From an uncultured Prochlorococcus sp. (GTDB lineage: Bacteria > Cyanobacteriota > Cyanobacteriia > PCC-6307 > Cyanobiaceae): DNA of 64,000 bases. How positions within the stretch are numbered: the first letter of the stretch is position 1; each line of letters starts with the position of its first letter. Below the pieces are notes generated by a model. It was not told the DNA's origin, searched no databases, and worked only from the letters and a program-made list of their open reading frames with translations. Position numbers and translations under genes: made by a program. Positions 47,018-56,751 of the stretch are shown here, piece after piece. The stretch is taken from assembly GCF_902522795.1 (NCBI RefSeq), contig NZ_CABYWZ010000005.1, positions 22,123 through 86,122 of the forward strand. The letters are read 5' to 3'.

Positions 47018-48388
47018 TTAAGCTGCTTCGAGTTTTGAAAGATTCTCACTTTTAGGTTCAATTTTATATTCACCCTCCTCAAATTTATTTTTACTAATCT
47101 CTCTAATTATTTTTACACCTAGATTTTTTAGTTTTAATTCAAAATTTTCATAACCTCTATCAAGATGTTCTAATCCATAAAAATTACTACTACCTTTTGC
47201 GATGATTCCTGCAATTATTAATGCAGCTGATGACCTTAAATCTGAGCCAACTAGATTCATCCCATTAATTGTTTTAACACCTTTGATGTGAGCTACGTTT
47301 TTGTTTAGTTTTATACTGGCACCCATTTCATTAAGTAAATAAATATGATTCATTCTGTTTTCGAAAATTGTTTCAGTTATCTTTGATTCACCATTTGCGA
47401 TTGTCATTAGAGTTGTAAATGGCGCCTGCAAATCAGTAGGAAAGCCTGGGAAAGGAGCTGTTTCAATATCTACTCCTTTAATCTCTTTACTCTTGATAGA
47501 AATCGAATTACCTTTAATAGTAATTTTACTACCACTCTCTTGAAGCTTATTAGTGACAGCTTCAAGATGATGAGGGATTACTGGAGAAATTGTTATTGAA
47601 GAGGAAGTTGCAGCAGCAGCAATTAGAAAAGTTCCAGCTTCTATTCGATCTGGAATTACTTTATGAGTACAACCAACCAGCTTATTAACACCATCAATAA
47701 TAATTGTTTCTTTACCGGAGTCATAAATTTTTGCCCCCATTTTATTAAGCATTTGGCATAAATCTTGAACTTCAGGCTCTCTAGCAGCATTTTCAATAGT
47801 AGTTCTTCCTTTGGCTAAAGATGCTGCCATTATTAAAGTTTCAGTCGCACCTACACTTGGACAATTTAATTTAATATGAGTGCCATGAAGTCTATTTTTG
47901 TCCCCCCTTGTTTTTGCCTTTACAATTCCCTCTTCAATAATAATGTCTGCTCCTAGTGCGATTAATCCATTAATGTGCTCTTCTATAGGCCTTGCACCAA
48001 TATTGCATCCACCTGGTAACGGTACTTGAGCTTCTCCAAATTTAGTTAACAGTGCACCTATACAAAAGAAACTAGCTCTTAATCCTTTAACAAGTTCATA
48101 TGGAAGTTCTTTAATCGAAATAGTTGTTGGATCTATTTCTAGTTGGTTGCTTTTACGAACTAAATTCACTCCTAAATTCTTTAGGATATTCCCCATCTTT
48201 TCAATATCAGTGAGAAAAGGTACATTTTCAAGAATTATTTTTTCATTAGTTAGCAATGATGAGGCTAATAAAACTAAGGCGGAATTCTTCGCACCACTTA
48301 TTTCAACTATTCCATTTAACTTGCCTTGGCCAAGAATCTTTAAATTTTGCGATTTAAGATATGACTTCGTTTTGCTTCCGCAAATCAT
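47018..48388 (-). CDS. murA: UDP-N-acetylglucosamine 1-carboxyvinyltransferase
   Basis: A 456-residue enzyme for the first committed step of peptidoglycan synthesis, transferring enolpyruvate from PEP. SGAKNSAL near residue 31 contains the Lys-Asn pair, and LPGGCNIGARPIEEH carries Cys128, the fosfomycin target position. FPGFPTDLQAP and DLRSSAALIIAG are family signatures. It has about 15 residues before the usual start and a 25-residue C-terminal extension. Its promoter must lie in the 180 bp shared with the divergent SpoU gene. Confidence 0.97.
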   Translation of the reverse strand: MICGSKTKSYLKSQNLKILGQGKLNGIVEISGAKNSALVLLASSLLTNEKIILENVPFLTDIEKMGNILKNLGVNLVRKSNQLEIDPTTISIKELPYELVKGLRASFFCIGALLTKFGEAQVPLPGGCNIGARPIEEHINGLIALGADIIIEEGIVKAKTRGDKNRLHGTHIKLNCPSVGATETLIMAASLAKGRTTIENAAREPEVQDLCQMLNKMGAKIYDSGKETIIIDGVNKLVGCTHKVIPDRIEAGTFLIAAAATSSSITISPVIPHHLEAVTNKLQESGSKITIKGNSISIKSKEIKGVDIETAPFPGFPTDLQAPFTTLMTIANGESKITETIFENRMNHIYLLNEMGASIKLNKNVAHIKGVKTINGMNLVGSDLRSSAALIIAGIIAKGSSNFYGLEHLDRGYENFELKLKNLGVKIIREISKNKFEEGEYKIEPKSENLSKLEAA

Positions 48389-48571
48389 TAAGACTTAATT
48401 TATTAGATTCATCATGACAAACTAATAATATTAAGTCCACCCTATGTAACGTCATGAGTATTAATTAAAAGTGAAAATGTATTTTTTGATTTCTTGGGAA
48501 ATAAAAATTTAATAAATAATTGATCAAAATATTTATGTAATTAAAATATAGTTGATAACAAATTTTTCAAA

Positions 48572-49420
48572 ATACTCATAGAAAATTCTTTTTTAAAAAT
48601 AACTAGTAAAAACAATAATCTAGTTAAAAGATTTAGATCATTTAAAAGAGGATCATCTCCAAAAGATCGAGACTTTTTTTGCATAGAGGGTACACATCTC
48701 ATTGAAGAATTGCTGAAGTCTGGAAAAAATCCCTCTAAGATTTTAGTGACCGAAAAATGGCTAAGAAAGAATCAAATTCTAAGCAAAAAATTTGATGAGT
48801 CATTAATAAATATTGTCTCAGAGGAAGTCTTGGCGTCTGCGATTTCAACAATTAATCCAGATGGGATAGCAGCTTTAGTAGAGATTTCAGCAATACCTAA
48901 TTATCAATTTAATAGAAAAGATGATTTTGTTCTTGTTCTCGACAGAATTCAAGATCCTGGGAATATGGGTAATCTATTTAGAACCGCTTTAGCTGCGGGT
49001 GTTAATGCAATTTTTTTAGCTGGAGGTGCGCACCCATTAGGCCAAAAGGTATTAAGAGCTTCCTCAGGTGCAGTTTTTCATCTGCCATTTTTAAGATTTG
49101 ATGGCATTGAAGAAGAAATATTAAATTCTTTACTTAAGTCTTTGTCTGAATTATCAAATGTAGGATTTAAGATTTTCTCTACTAGTAGCCATAATGAGAG
49201 TTCAAAAAAACCTTCAAAACCTTACTGGGAAGTTGATTGGTCTAGACGTACAGCATTAATTTTGGGTAATGAAGGTCAAGGTATTCATAAAAAAATTCAA
49301 GAAGCTTTTAATGAAACAATTACAATTCCGCATAGCGAGATTGTAGAATCATTGAATGTGGCTTGTGTTGCAGTTCCGTTATTACTAGAACGAAAAAGAG
49401 TCGCATACTCTTCTAAATAA
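48572..49420 (+). CDS. SpoU/TrmH-family RNA methyltransferase, no canonical start codon
   Basis: A 2'-O-ribose methyltransferase with SPOUT knot motifs: LDRIQDPGNMGNLFRTA (motif 1), ALILGNEGQGI (motif 2) and IPHSEIVESLNVACVAVPLL (motif 3). The first ATG/GTG/TTG codon in frame is the TTG at 48710. However the open frame upstream reads KITSKNNNLVKRFRSF and CIEGTHLIEELL, the conserved substrate-binding domain. That domain can only be translated from a rare start: ATA at 48572 or 48578 are candidates, since an in-frame stop lies at 48542. I place the start at 48572 tentatively (282 residues). Target is rRNA or tRNA. Confidence 0.75.
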   Translation: MLIENSFLKITSKNNNLVKRFRSFKRGSSPKDRDFFCIEGTHLIEELLKSGKNPSKILVTEKWLRKNQILSKKFDESLINIVSEEVLASAISTINPDGIAALVEISAIPNYQFNRKDDFVLVLDRIQDPGNMGNLFRTALAAGVNAIFLAGGAHPLGQKVLRASSGAVFHLPFLRFDGIEEEILNSLLKSLSELSNVGFKIFSTSSHNESSKKPSKPYWEVDWSRRTALILGNEGQGIHKKIQEAFNETITIPHSEIVESLNVACVAVPLLLERKRVAYSSK

Positions 49421-49431
49421 ATAAATAAAAA

Positions 49432-50871
49432 GTGACTGATTCAAGTTTTGATTTTGATTTAATCGTAATAGGAGCAGGATATGGAGGTTTTGATGCCGCT
49501 AAACATGCTGCTGGTAAGGGACTGAAAGTGGCAATAGTAGAATCTTCTGATATGGGAGGCACTTGTGTTAACAAGGGTTGTGTTCCATCTAAAGCTCTTT
49601 TGGCTGCAAGTGGTAAAGTTAGAGAAATAGCTGATTATGAACATTTAGCTAAATTTGGTATTCATGCTTCACCAGTAAGGTTTGAGAGATCAAAAATTGC
49701 AGATCATGCAAATAATTTAGTTTTAAATGTTAGAGAAAATTTAACAAAAACTCTTAAAAGGAGTGGAGTTGAAATTATTTTGGGGAATGGAAGAATTGAA
49801 GGAAATCAAAAAGTAGGTGTAAGAGATAAAAACGGAATTGATAAAATTTTCACATGTAAGGATATTGTTATAGCAACAGGCTCTTCTCCTTTTGTGCCCC
49901 GTGGAATAACTTTGGATAATAGGACCGTATTTACTAGCGATGATGCGGTTAAACTTGAGTGGCTTCCAAGATGGATAGCAATTATTGGAAGCGGATATAT
50001 AGGTCTAGAATTTGCTGATGTTTATACCGCGCTTGGTTGTGAAGTTACCATGATCGAGGCTTTGGAGAATATTATGCCAACATTTGATCCAGACATCACT
50101 AAAATTGCTAAGAAAAACCTTATTCAAGCAAGAGATATAGACACAAAATCAAATGTCTTTGCGACAAAAATAACGCCTGGATGCCCTGTAAAAATAGAAC
50201 TGACTGATGCAAAATCTAAGGAAGTTGTAGAAACTTTAGAAGTTGACGCTGTACTAGTCGCAACTGGCAGAAGTCCTAATAGTAATAACTTAAATCTTGA
50301 GTCGGTTGGGATCGAAACAGTAAAAGGTTTCATTCCTGTAGATGATCAAATGAGAGTTAAGAATGGTGATGAAATAATACCTAACATTTGGGCTGTTGGA
50401 GATGTAACGGGAAAACTAATGCTTGCCCATACAGCTGCAGCGCAAGGTACTATTGCTGTTGATAATATTTGCGGTGGTAATGTCGAAATTAACTATAAAA
50501 GTATCCCAGCAGCAACCTTTACTCACCCAGAAATAAGTTCAGTTGGTCTCTCTGAAGTTGAAGCTAAAGAGATATCTACAAAAGAAAATTTTACTTTGGG
50601 AGTTGTCAAAAGTTTCTTTAAGGCTAATTCAAAAGCATTGGCTGAATTAGAGAGTGATGGATTGCTAAAGTTGATTTTCAATAAAGATAATGGGAAAGTA
50701 TTAGGAGCTCATATTTTTGGGTTACATGCAGCTGATTTGATTCAAGAAATTTCGAACGCTATTTCAAGGAACCAAGATGTAATTGAATTATCTAAAGAAG
50801 TTCATACTCATCCTACTCTTAGTGAAGTAGTTGAGGTCGCATATAAACAGGCGGCTTCTCAAATAAAATAA
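49432..50871 (+). CDS. lpd: dihydrolipoamide dehydrogenase (E3)
   Basis: A 479-residue flavoprotein disulfide reductase regenerating lipoamide for pyruvate dehydrogenase and the glycine cleavage system. FDLIVIGAGYGGFDAAKHAA binds FAD, GGTCVNKGCVPSK holds redox Cys45 and Cys50, AIIGSGYIGLEFADV binds NAD, and the C-terminal HTHPTLSEVVEVA has the His-Glu dyad. It starts with GTG 11 bp after the SpoU gene. The pdhA gene for E1 alpha is 8.5 kb away, so the complex is not one operon. Confidence 0.96.
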   Translation: MTDSSFDFDLIVIGAGYGGFDAAKHAAGKGLKVAIVESSDMGGTCVNKGCVPSKALLAASGKVREIADYEHLAKFGIHASPVRFERSKIADHANNLVLNVRENLTKTLKRSGVEIILGNGRIEGNQKVGVRDKNGIDKIFTCKDIVIATGSSPFVPRGITLDNRTVFTSDDAVKLEWLPRWIAIIGSGYIGLEFADVYTALGCEVTMIEALENIMPTFDPDITKIAKKNLIQARDIDTKSNVFATKITPGCPVKIELTDAKSKEVVETLEVDAVLVATGRSPNSNNLNLESVGIETVKGFIPVDDQMRVKNGDEIIPNIWAVGDVTGKLMLAHTAAAQGTIAVDNICGGNVEINYKSIPAATFTHPEISSVGLSEVEAKEISTKENFTLGVVKSFFKANSKALAELESDGLLKLIFNKDNGKVLGAHIFGLHAADLIQEISNAISRNQDVIELSKEVHTHPTLSEVVEVAYKQAASQIK

Positions 50872-50883
50872 TATCTAAAATTA

Positions 50884-51771
50884 ATGGAGATAAGACGCAG
50901 GCCACCAAATCCAACAGTAAGGGTAGAAAATTTAGAATATGCTGTACCTCATAGAGAAGCACAAGCAAAAAACATTCTGGAAGAAATTGTATGGCACAAG
51001 GATATTGAAATTAAGAATTTTAAAAAAATAGTCTCTTTAGAAGATCTCATCAAAAAAATTGAAAAACTTCCTACTCCCAAAGATTTTTATAAAAATATCT
51101 TGGAGTCAAAAATAAAACCAGGAGTTATTGCTGAAATAAAAAAAGCTAGTCCGAGTAAAGGAGTAATTAGAAAAGATTTTAACCCTGAAAACATAGCAAT
51201 TTGTTATGAAGGATTAGGTGCATCATGTATCTCAGTACTTACCGATAAAAGGTTTTTTCAAGGTAGTTATGAAATACTCGAAACTGTAAGGAAATCAACT
51301 AATCTCCCTCTACTCTGCAAAGATTTTATTATTTCTGCTTATCAGATTTATAAAGCAAGGGTATCTGGTGCTGATGCAATATTATTAATCGCTGCGATTT
51401 TAAGTGATGATGATTTAATTTATTTAAAGAAAATAGCTGATAATTTAAAGATGAGTGTTCTTGTTGAAGTCCATAATTCTAATGAATTAGAAAGGATTCT
51501 AAAGTTAAAATCTTTTAATTTGATTGGAATAAATAATAGGGACTTAAAGACTTTTAAAACGGATTTAAAAACATCAAAAGAATTGATGCATACATATGCA
51601 GATATATTTTTAAAACAAAATATTATTCCCATAAGTGAATCTGGAATTAATTGTGCCGAAGATTTAGAATCGCTTAGATCTATTGGAATTATGGGAGTAT
51701 TAATTGGTGAAACTTTTATGAGAGAAACTGATATTGAACAATCGTTCAAGAAATTATTTAACTCAATTTAA
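50884..51771 (+). CDS. trpC: indole-3-glycerol-phosphate synthase
   Basis: A 295-residue TIM-barrel enzyme of tryptophan synthesis. The N-terminal extension of about 45 residues ([20 protein letters not shown]) is typical of cyanobacterial and plant forms. [14 protein letters not shown] has the catalytic Lys, LLCKDFI and [10 protein letters not shown] supply further active-site residues, and [12 protein letters not shown] and ISESGI follow. It starts 12 bp after lpd. Confidence 0.97.
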   Translation: MEIRRRPPNPTVRVENLEYAVPHREAQAKNILEEIVWHKDIEIKNFKKIVSLEDLIKKIEKLPTPKDFYKNILESKIKPGVIAEIKKASPSKGVIRKDFNPENIAICYEGLGASCISVLTDKRFFQGSYEILETVRKSTNLPLLCKDFIISAYQIYKARVSGADAILLIAAILSDDDLIYLKKIADNLKMSVLVEVHNSNELERILKLKSFNLIGINNRDLKTFKTDLKTSKELMHTYADIFLKQNIIPISESGINCAEDLESLRSIGIMGVLIGETFMRETDIEQSFKKLFNSI

Positions 51772-51826
51772 TATTGACTTCAAATCGTGCTATAAAATTT
51801 AATAAACAGAGTTGTACTGAATATAT

Positions 51827-52498
51827 ATGCAAGCTGTAATTTTAACAGGTATTGTTGCAGGATTTGTGCATGTAGTTAGTGGCGCTGATCATCTAATTAC
51901 AATGGCACCAGCAGCGATTAATAATCCCCAAAAAGCTCTTAAAAATAGTTTCTCATGGGGCTTGGGACATTCTTCAGGAGTCCTCTTGTTAGCTTTTCTA
52001 GCGATTTTTATTAAGGATATTACGCCATTAAACAAATTTTCTAGTATTGCCGAATTCCTAGTTGGAATTTCACTTCTAATTGTTGGAGTATTTGCTATGA
52101 AAAATTCTTTTCAATTAAGTATCCACTCGCATTCCCATAAGCATGAGAATGGAATTGCCCATCGTCACTTTCACTTTCATGTTAAGGAACAGAAGAATAA
52201 TAATAAGCACTCACATGCTTTGACTGGTTTAGGCTTGCTACACGGTATAGCTGGAGGTTCACATTTTCTTGCAGTTCTTCCTGCTTTAGCACTACCTTTA
52301 ACAAGCGCTTGCTTATATTTGATTTCATATTTGATTGGTTCAATCATAAGTATGAATCTTTTTACTTGTTTAATCTCTTTTACTACCTTTAAAGCAAGTC
52401 AAAAATTTATTAAAAGATTAATAGCTGTAGCAGGAGGGCTTTCCTTTTCTTTGGGATTATTTTGGATTCAAAGAAGTGCTTCTGTTTTTTTGAATTAA
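51827..52498 (+). CDS. sodT: putative nickel permease linked to Ni-SOD
   Basis: A 223-residue membrane protein with about six TM spans. The first has HVVSGADHLITMAP, similar to the His-X-Asp-His metal-selectivity motif of nickel/cobalt permeases, and GLGHSSGVLLL follows. The central loop is very His-rich (SIHSHSHKHENGIAHRHFHF). The second half has LGLLHGIAGGSHFL. The family resemblance is to NicO/UreH-type Ni transporters. The neighbouring sodN and sodX on the other strand support nickel supply to Ni-SOD as its role. Its last 42 bp overlap the end of sodX. Confidence 0.75.
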   Translation: MQAVILTGIVAGFVHVVSGADHLITMAPAAINNPQKALKNSFSWGLGHSSGVLLLAFLAIFIKDITPLNKFSSIAEFLVGISLLIVGVFAMKNSFQLSIHSHSHKHENGIAHRHFHFHVKEQKNNNKHSHALTGLGLLHGIAGGSHFLAVLPALALPLTSACLYLISYLIGSIISMNLFTCLISFTTFKASQKFIKRLIAVAGGLSFSLGLFWIQRSASVFLN

Positions 52499-52852
52499 AA
52501 AATTTTTTAATTTAGGAATAATCAATTTAGAGGTGACAATGCCAATTATTTTTTCGTTATTGATTAATCCAAATTTATTACTATCTTCGCTAAATTCAAT
52601 ATTGTCGCCAATAACCTCAACGTTATTTTGATTTACTGAATTTATCCTTTTTATTAGGTTTTTATTTTTAATTGGATGATTAAAAATAACTATTTGTCGC
52701 TTTTTAAGTATTGATTTATTCTTTTTATATTTTTTAAAAAATACAATGTCACCTTCTTTTAGGTAAGGAAACATCGATTCACCACTAATAATCGCGGTTT
52801 TTCTTAAACCTAAAAAAAATAAAATAAAATCAAAAAAACTTTTGAAAATAAT
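52457..52852 (-). CDS. sodX: Ni-SOD maturation protease SodX (S26 signal-peptidase-like)
   Basis: An S26-type protease expected to cut the N-terminal propeptide of SodN. From the only ATG (52774) the frame begins MFPYLKEGDIVF, which misses the catalytic Ser. Directly upstream in frame are codons for KTAIISGES, completing SGESMFPYL, and before that a hydrophobic anchor (FFDFILFFLGL). No ATG/GTG/TTG precedes this, and an in-frame stop lies at 52862-52864. Translation probably starts at an ATT at 52852 or 52849, coupled to the sodN stop. The catalytic Lys is expected in KNLIKRINS. I give 131 residues on that basis. Confidence 0.8.
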   Translation of the reverse strand: MIFKSFFDFILFFLGLRKTAIISGESMFPYLKEGDIVFFKKYKKNKSILKKRQIVIFNHPIKNKNLIKRINSVNQNNVEVIGDNIEFSEDSNKFGLINNEKIIGIVTSKLIIPKLKNFLIQKNRSTSLNPK

Positions 52853-52857
52853 TCTGA

Positions 52858-53331
52858 TTAACTAGCTTTTACAAAAGCGTCTGATCTTCCTTTTGAAGCC
52901 CAGAAGATATTATGAATTTTTTCTACATAACTCATTAGTTCTTCAGCTTGAGCTAAATCAATATTAACTTTACATGCACTGCATAATTTGGCCGCCTTCC
53001 AAATGGTTTCATGTAAGTCTGGATAAGTTTCTAAGTGAACAGGTTTAAAGTAGTCTGTCCACAAAATTAGAATTTCTTTCTTTGTTTCTTTTGCTTGCTC
53101 CTCTTTAACTGCAACATATCTAGAAAATGTATTACTATATGAAGCCCACTCTGCTGAATCAGTGCTAGAAGGAGCTTCTAATGCAATAAGTTTTTTTGTC
53201 ATTGACAAAACTGCTTCAGCTGCAACTCTCGTAGATGCTGGATCGTAAACACCACAAGGTCCATCGCAGTGAGCATAGACTGTCATTGGGGATTTGTTAT
53301 CTAGAAAAGAATTGATGAATTTACTTAACAT
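52858..53331 (-). CDS. sodN: nickel superoxide dismutase
   Basis: A 157-residue protein. After a 20-residue propeptide (MLSKFINSFLDNKSPMTVYA) comes the Ni-hook HCDGPCGVYDP. Processing before His exposes His1, Cys2 and Cys6 as nickel ligands; position 4 is Gly instead of the Leu of the Streptomyces enzyme. A four-helix bundle follows. It removes superoxide without iron, which suits iron-poor oceans. It is in one operon with sodX, whose likely start lies 5-8 nt after the sodN stop. Confidence 0.97.
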   Translation of the reverse strand: MLSKFINSFLDNKSPMTVYAHCDGPCGVYDPASTRVAAEAVLSMTKKLIALEAPSSTDSAEWASYSNTFSRYVAVKEEQAKETKKEILILWTDYFKPVHLETYPDLHETIWKAAKLCSACKVNIDLAQAEELMSYVEKIHNIFWASKGRSDAFVKAS

Positions 53332-53409
53332 TTCAAATATTTGATGTTGTATATATATTACTTGGAGATTAACTAAATTGAAAAGTCTTAGATATTTTTC
53401 TTACTTAAT

Positions 53410-53982
53410 TTAATTGACTTTTAATAATTCAACTTCAAATATTAAAGTCGCATTAGCAGGTATTACATTTCCAGCTCCTCTTGATCCGTATCCAAGTTCC
53501 GGAGGTATTGTTAATTTTCTTTTGCCACCAACTTTCATGCCTGCTACACCTTCGTCCCAACCTTTTATTACTCGTCCAGCACCCAAGGGAAAGCTGAATG
53601 GAGCTCTGCCGATACTGGTATCAAATTGTGTACCGTCTTCTAGTGTTCCTGTGTAATTTACAGTAACTGTTTGCCCAGCACTAGCCTCATCTCCTTCCCC
53701 GTTTACGATATCTGCGATAATTAGACCACTTTCTGTAGTCCTTGAATAGTTGTCTGATGGTGTTTCTTCTGCCATAGCAAAAAGTATAGGATTTGGATCT
53801 GATGGGTCTAGTTCAAATAAATTATTATTTGAGACATTTGATGATTTTGCAACAGGTGTTCTTTGAACTGACTGAGTTTTTGATTCAGCAGCATTAACAA
53901 CTTGAGGTGTATTAAATTGACTGAAAAGAGTTAATGAAACACAAAAAACAAAAACTGCAAAACTAATAAAGACTTCTTTCAC
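53410..53982 (-). CDS. exported FKBP-type peptidyl-prolyl isomerase
   Basis: A 190-residue protein. The N-terminal hydrophobic segment ([18 protein letters not shown]) is a signal peptide or anchor, then an Asn/Ser-rich linker, then one FKBP domain from about residue 85: [38 protein letters not shown] and [20 protein letters not shown] with the usual binding-pocket residues. It folds or chaperones proteins in the periplasm or lumen. It is upstream of sodN with a 78-bp gap and may share its transcript. Confidence 0.93.
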   Translation of the reverse strand: MKEVFISFAVFVFCVSLTLFSQFNTPQVVNAAESKTQSVQRTPVAKSSNVSNNNLFELDPSDPNPILFAMAEETPSDNYSRTTESGLIIADIVNGEGDEASAGQTVTVNYTGTLEDGTQFDTSIGRAPFSFPLGAGRVIKGWDEGVAGMKVGGKRKLTIPPELGYGSRGAGNVIPANATLIFEVELLKVN

Positions 53983-54068
53983 TTAAATTTTGAAAGTTAC
54001 TAAAACTTAGTCTACAGAATGAAGGTACAATAAATGGGTGATTATAAATTTAATTTCGTAATTTTAGA

Positions 54069-55556
54069 TTGTTAATCCCAACTCAAATTAAAAGTCTAAG
54101 ACAATATTTTTACCCTTGTTTAGGAGGGATTTTAGGAGGAATTTCAGTTTCAACTCATTTTTGGCTGATTTTTATGCCGATATCATTATTTATTTTATGG
54201 AAGGGAAGTGAAAGGAGAATAGCAAATTTTTGTTGGGGTTTTTTCTTTATCTTGATAAGTCATTCTTGGCTTTATGATCTTCATCCATTGACATGGCTTG
54301 GGTTTTCAAAGCTTGCAAGTTTAATTATTGCCATTTTAATATTATTATTTTGCGCTTTTTTGGGTGGGATATTAGTTTATTTATGGGGATTGTTAGTTGA
54401 AATTATTCTCTGGAAAGAGGATGTTTTTAAAATGAAAATATTACCTTTAACAGTAAAAGTATTTTTTTTATCTTTGACTTGGGGTATTGGTGAATTGATA
54501 CTTTCTCAAACGCCTTTTTTTTGGATAGGTTTAGGAGAGAGTCTTATCCCAGGTGATATTTATCTTGCTGGTTTAGCAAGATGGATTGGTGCAAGTGGTT
54601 TATGCGTATTACAAATATTGATTGGATTTTGGATTTTTTATACTCTAGGTAGATGGGAAAGAAAACTTTACTTTAAGAAAATATTTCTTTTAGGACTTTT
54701 GGTTTTTATTTTCTTACATTTATTTGGATGTTTAACAACTCCAATAAAAAGAAATTATGAATATCCAGTAGCTATTTGGCAAACTAATATACCAACAAGA
54801 GAAAAATTAAAAATAAATGATGAATTTATTGAAGAAAAGCTATTTATCGCTCAAAAATATGCTTTATCAAACAAAGCGAAACTTCTTGTTGCTCCAGAAG
54901 GAACTCTATCTAATAATTTTTATTTTTCTAAAGGCATTAAGGTTAATTCCTTGTCAGGAGGTTTCAGAAATTCAAATAATGAGTTAAGAAGTTCTTTACT
55001 CGGATTTAAAATTGGAGATAAATCTTTTACCACATTTATAGATAAAAATAGACTTGTTCCAATAGGTGAAAAAATACCTAGATTTCTAGATAGTTTTTCA
55101 AGAGGATTATCTGCAGTAGGAGGAATTCAACCTGGCTCTGATTCAAGATTTTTTGATCCTAAATTTACACCCCCTCTAGCAGTAGCTATATGTTACGAAA
55201 TTAGTGATGGACTAAAAATAAGAAAGGCTATTAATAGCGGTGCAAAACTAATAATAACTGCAGCAAATTTAGATCCATATCCAGCTAAGCTTTATAATCA
55301 ATTCCTATCTTTGGCTAGATTAAGAAGTATTGAAAATAAGAAAAATAATTTACTAGTATCAAATACCGGCCCTTCGGGCTTAATTCAAGATGATGGAAAA
55401 ATAATTAAACTTTTAGATTATGATGTTGAGCAAAATGAAATAGTGTTCCCTAATTTTTCATCCGAAAAGACTTTCTACACAAAATTTGGAGATAAACCTA
55501 TTTTGTTTTTATTTATATTATTTATGGGATTAAATTTCTTTTGGAAAATTAACTAA
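54069..55556 (+). CDS. lnt: apolipoprotein N-acyltransferase
   Basis: A 495-residue membrane enzyme adding the third acyl chain to lipoproteins. It has eight or so TM spans, mostly in the first 220 residues, then a nitrilase-like domain with Glu in LVAPEGTLS, Lys in [15 protein letters not shown] and Cys in [11 protein letters not shown]. It begins with TTG at 54069; no ATG is available before the first TM span. The last 8 bp overlap the convergent mnmA stop. Confidence 0.92.
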   Translation: MLIPTQIKSLRQYFYPCLGGILGGISVSTHFWLIFMPISLFILWKGSERRIANFCWGFFFILISHSWLYDLHPLTWLGFSKLASLIIAILILLFCAFLGGILVYLWGLLVEIILWKEDVFKMKILPLTVKVFFLSLTWGIGELILSQTPFFWIGLGESLIPGDIYLAGLARWIGASGLCVLQILIGFWIFYTLGRWERKLYFKKIFLLGLLVFIFLHLFGCLTTPIKRNYEYPVAIWQTNIPTREKLKINDEFIEEKLFIAQKYALSNKAKLLVAPEGTLSNNFYFSKGIKVNSLSGGFRNSNNELRSSLLGFKIGDKSFTTFIDKNRLVPIGEKIPRFLDSFSRGLSAVGGIQPGSDSRFFDPKFTPPLAVAICYEISDGLKIRKAINSGAKLIITAANLDPYPAKLYNQFLSLARLRSIENKKNNLLVSNTGPSGLIQDDGKIIKLLDYDVEQNEIVFPNFSSEKTFYTKFGDKPILFLFILFMGLNFFWKIN

Positions 55557-56706
55557 TTAATCCACCACCTAATAAAATTTCTCCCTTATAAAAAACTGCA
55601 GCTTGTCCGGGCGTTACCGAACTTTGACTTTCTTCAAAAATTAATTTAAATGTTGTAGTTGTATTATCTAAATTATTCAAAGGTATTAATGTTCCTTTTA
55701 CTGGAAGACTTCTATATCTGATTTGTGCTTCTACTTCTATCTCTTGTTTAGGTTCTTCGATTGAAACCCAGTTAACCTTACTTATTGTTGCTTCTTTATT
55801 AAATAGATCTCTTTTATCTGCTACATAAACTATGTTTTTTTTTCTGTCTAAACTTTTTACATATAATGGGTCCGGCCAAGCAATACCCAAACCTTTTCTT
55901 TGACCTACCGTAAAGTGCTGAATTCCATTATGAGTTCCTAGGACTTTCCCATTTACATGAACAATTTCTCCTTCTTTGGGTTCAATGTGTTTGTCTATAA
56001 ATACCTGCATTGATCCATAATGCTCAACTAAACATAAATCTTGACTTTCTGGTTTTTGAGCAGTTCTAAGGCCTAATCTTAGGGCTTCCCTTCTTGTTTC
56101 TTCTTTTTTCATTTCACCAAGAGGAAATTCTAATCTGCTTAGTACTTCTTGAGAAAGAGAATAAAGAAAATAACTTTGGTCTTTGTTTTCGTCAGCACCT
56201 CTAAGAAGAAGGAAGTCTTTAAATACAAAGCTCTTGCAATCAAGTTTTTCAGAATAAGATGATTTTTTTATCCTCGCATAATGTCCAGTCGCAATATGAG
56301 TAAAGTCTTTTTTGCTTATTGCGTAATTAAGCATCTCTTCAAACTTCACATTTTTGTTGCACATAGAACATGGAAGTGGAGTGAATCCTTTCTCGTAGCT
56401 TTCAGTAGTTTTTTTAATAACCTCTCTTTCGAAAATTTCTCTTGAGTCTATTATTTTATGATTAATTCCCAAATCTTCACAAAGGCCAGCAGCATCTACT
56501 AATCCTTCAGAACAACAGGAGCCTTGTCCTTTCATAAGCCAAAGAGTTAGTCCCTCAACATTCCAGCCTCTTTCTACAAGAAGAGCAGCTGAAAGGGAAC
56601 TATCTACGCCACCAGAAAGACCTACAATAATATTTTTCTTCTTTTTAGTTTTATTATTGGAAGAAAAAGAGTTCTCTAATTTTTTATCCTTTTGTGTCTT
56701 TAACAT
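55549..56706 (-). CDS. mnmA: tRNA-specific 2-thiouridylase MnmA
   Basis: A 385-residue enzyme thiolating U34 of Lys, Glu and Gln tRNAs. [16 protein letters not shown] is the PP-loop. The catalytic Cys are in [14 protein letters not shown] and [33 protein letters not shown] and [15 protein letters not shown] are C-terminal signatures. The first 25 residues are a Lys/Asn/Ser-rich tail not needed for the fold, so an internal start cannot be excluded. Confidence 0.96.
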   Translation of the reverse strand: MLKTQKDKKLENSFSSNNKTKKKKNIIVGLSGGVDSSLSAALLVERGWNVEGLTLWLMKGQGSCCSEGLVDAAGLCEDLGINHKIIDSREIFEREVIKKTTESYEKGFTPLPCSMCNKNVKFEEMLNYAISKKDFTHIATGHYARIKKSSYSEKLDCKSFVFKDFLLLRGADENKDQSYFLYSLSQEVLSRLEFPLGEMKKEETRREALRLGLRTAQKPESQDLCLVEHYGSMQVFIDKHIEPKEGEIVHVNGKVLGTHNGIQHFTVGQRKGLGIAWPDPLYVKSLDRKKNIVYVADKRDLFNKEATISKVNWVSIEEPKQEIEVEAQIRYRSLPVKGTLIPLNNLDNTTTTFKLIFEESQSSVTPGQAAVFYKGEILLGGGLIS

Positions 56707-56751
56707 GGAAGTTTAAATTTTGAACAGAACTTCAATTGCTTTGTACTAATT

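Noticed and set aside
55366..55382. GGCCCTTCGGGCTT hairpin as a terminator
   Set aside because: It is inside the lnt coding sequence and not followed by a T-run.
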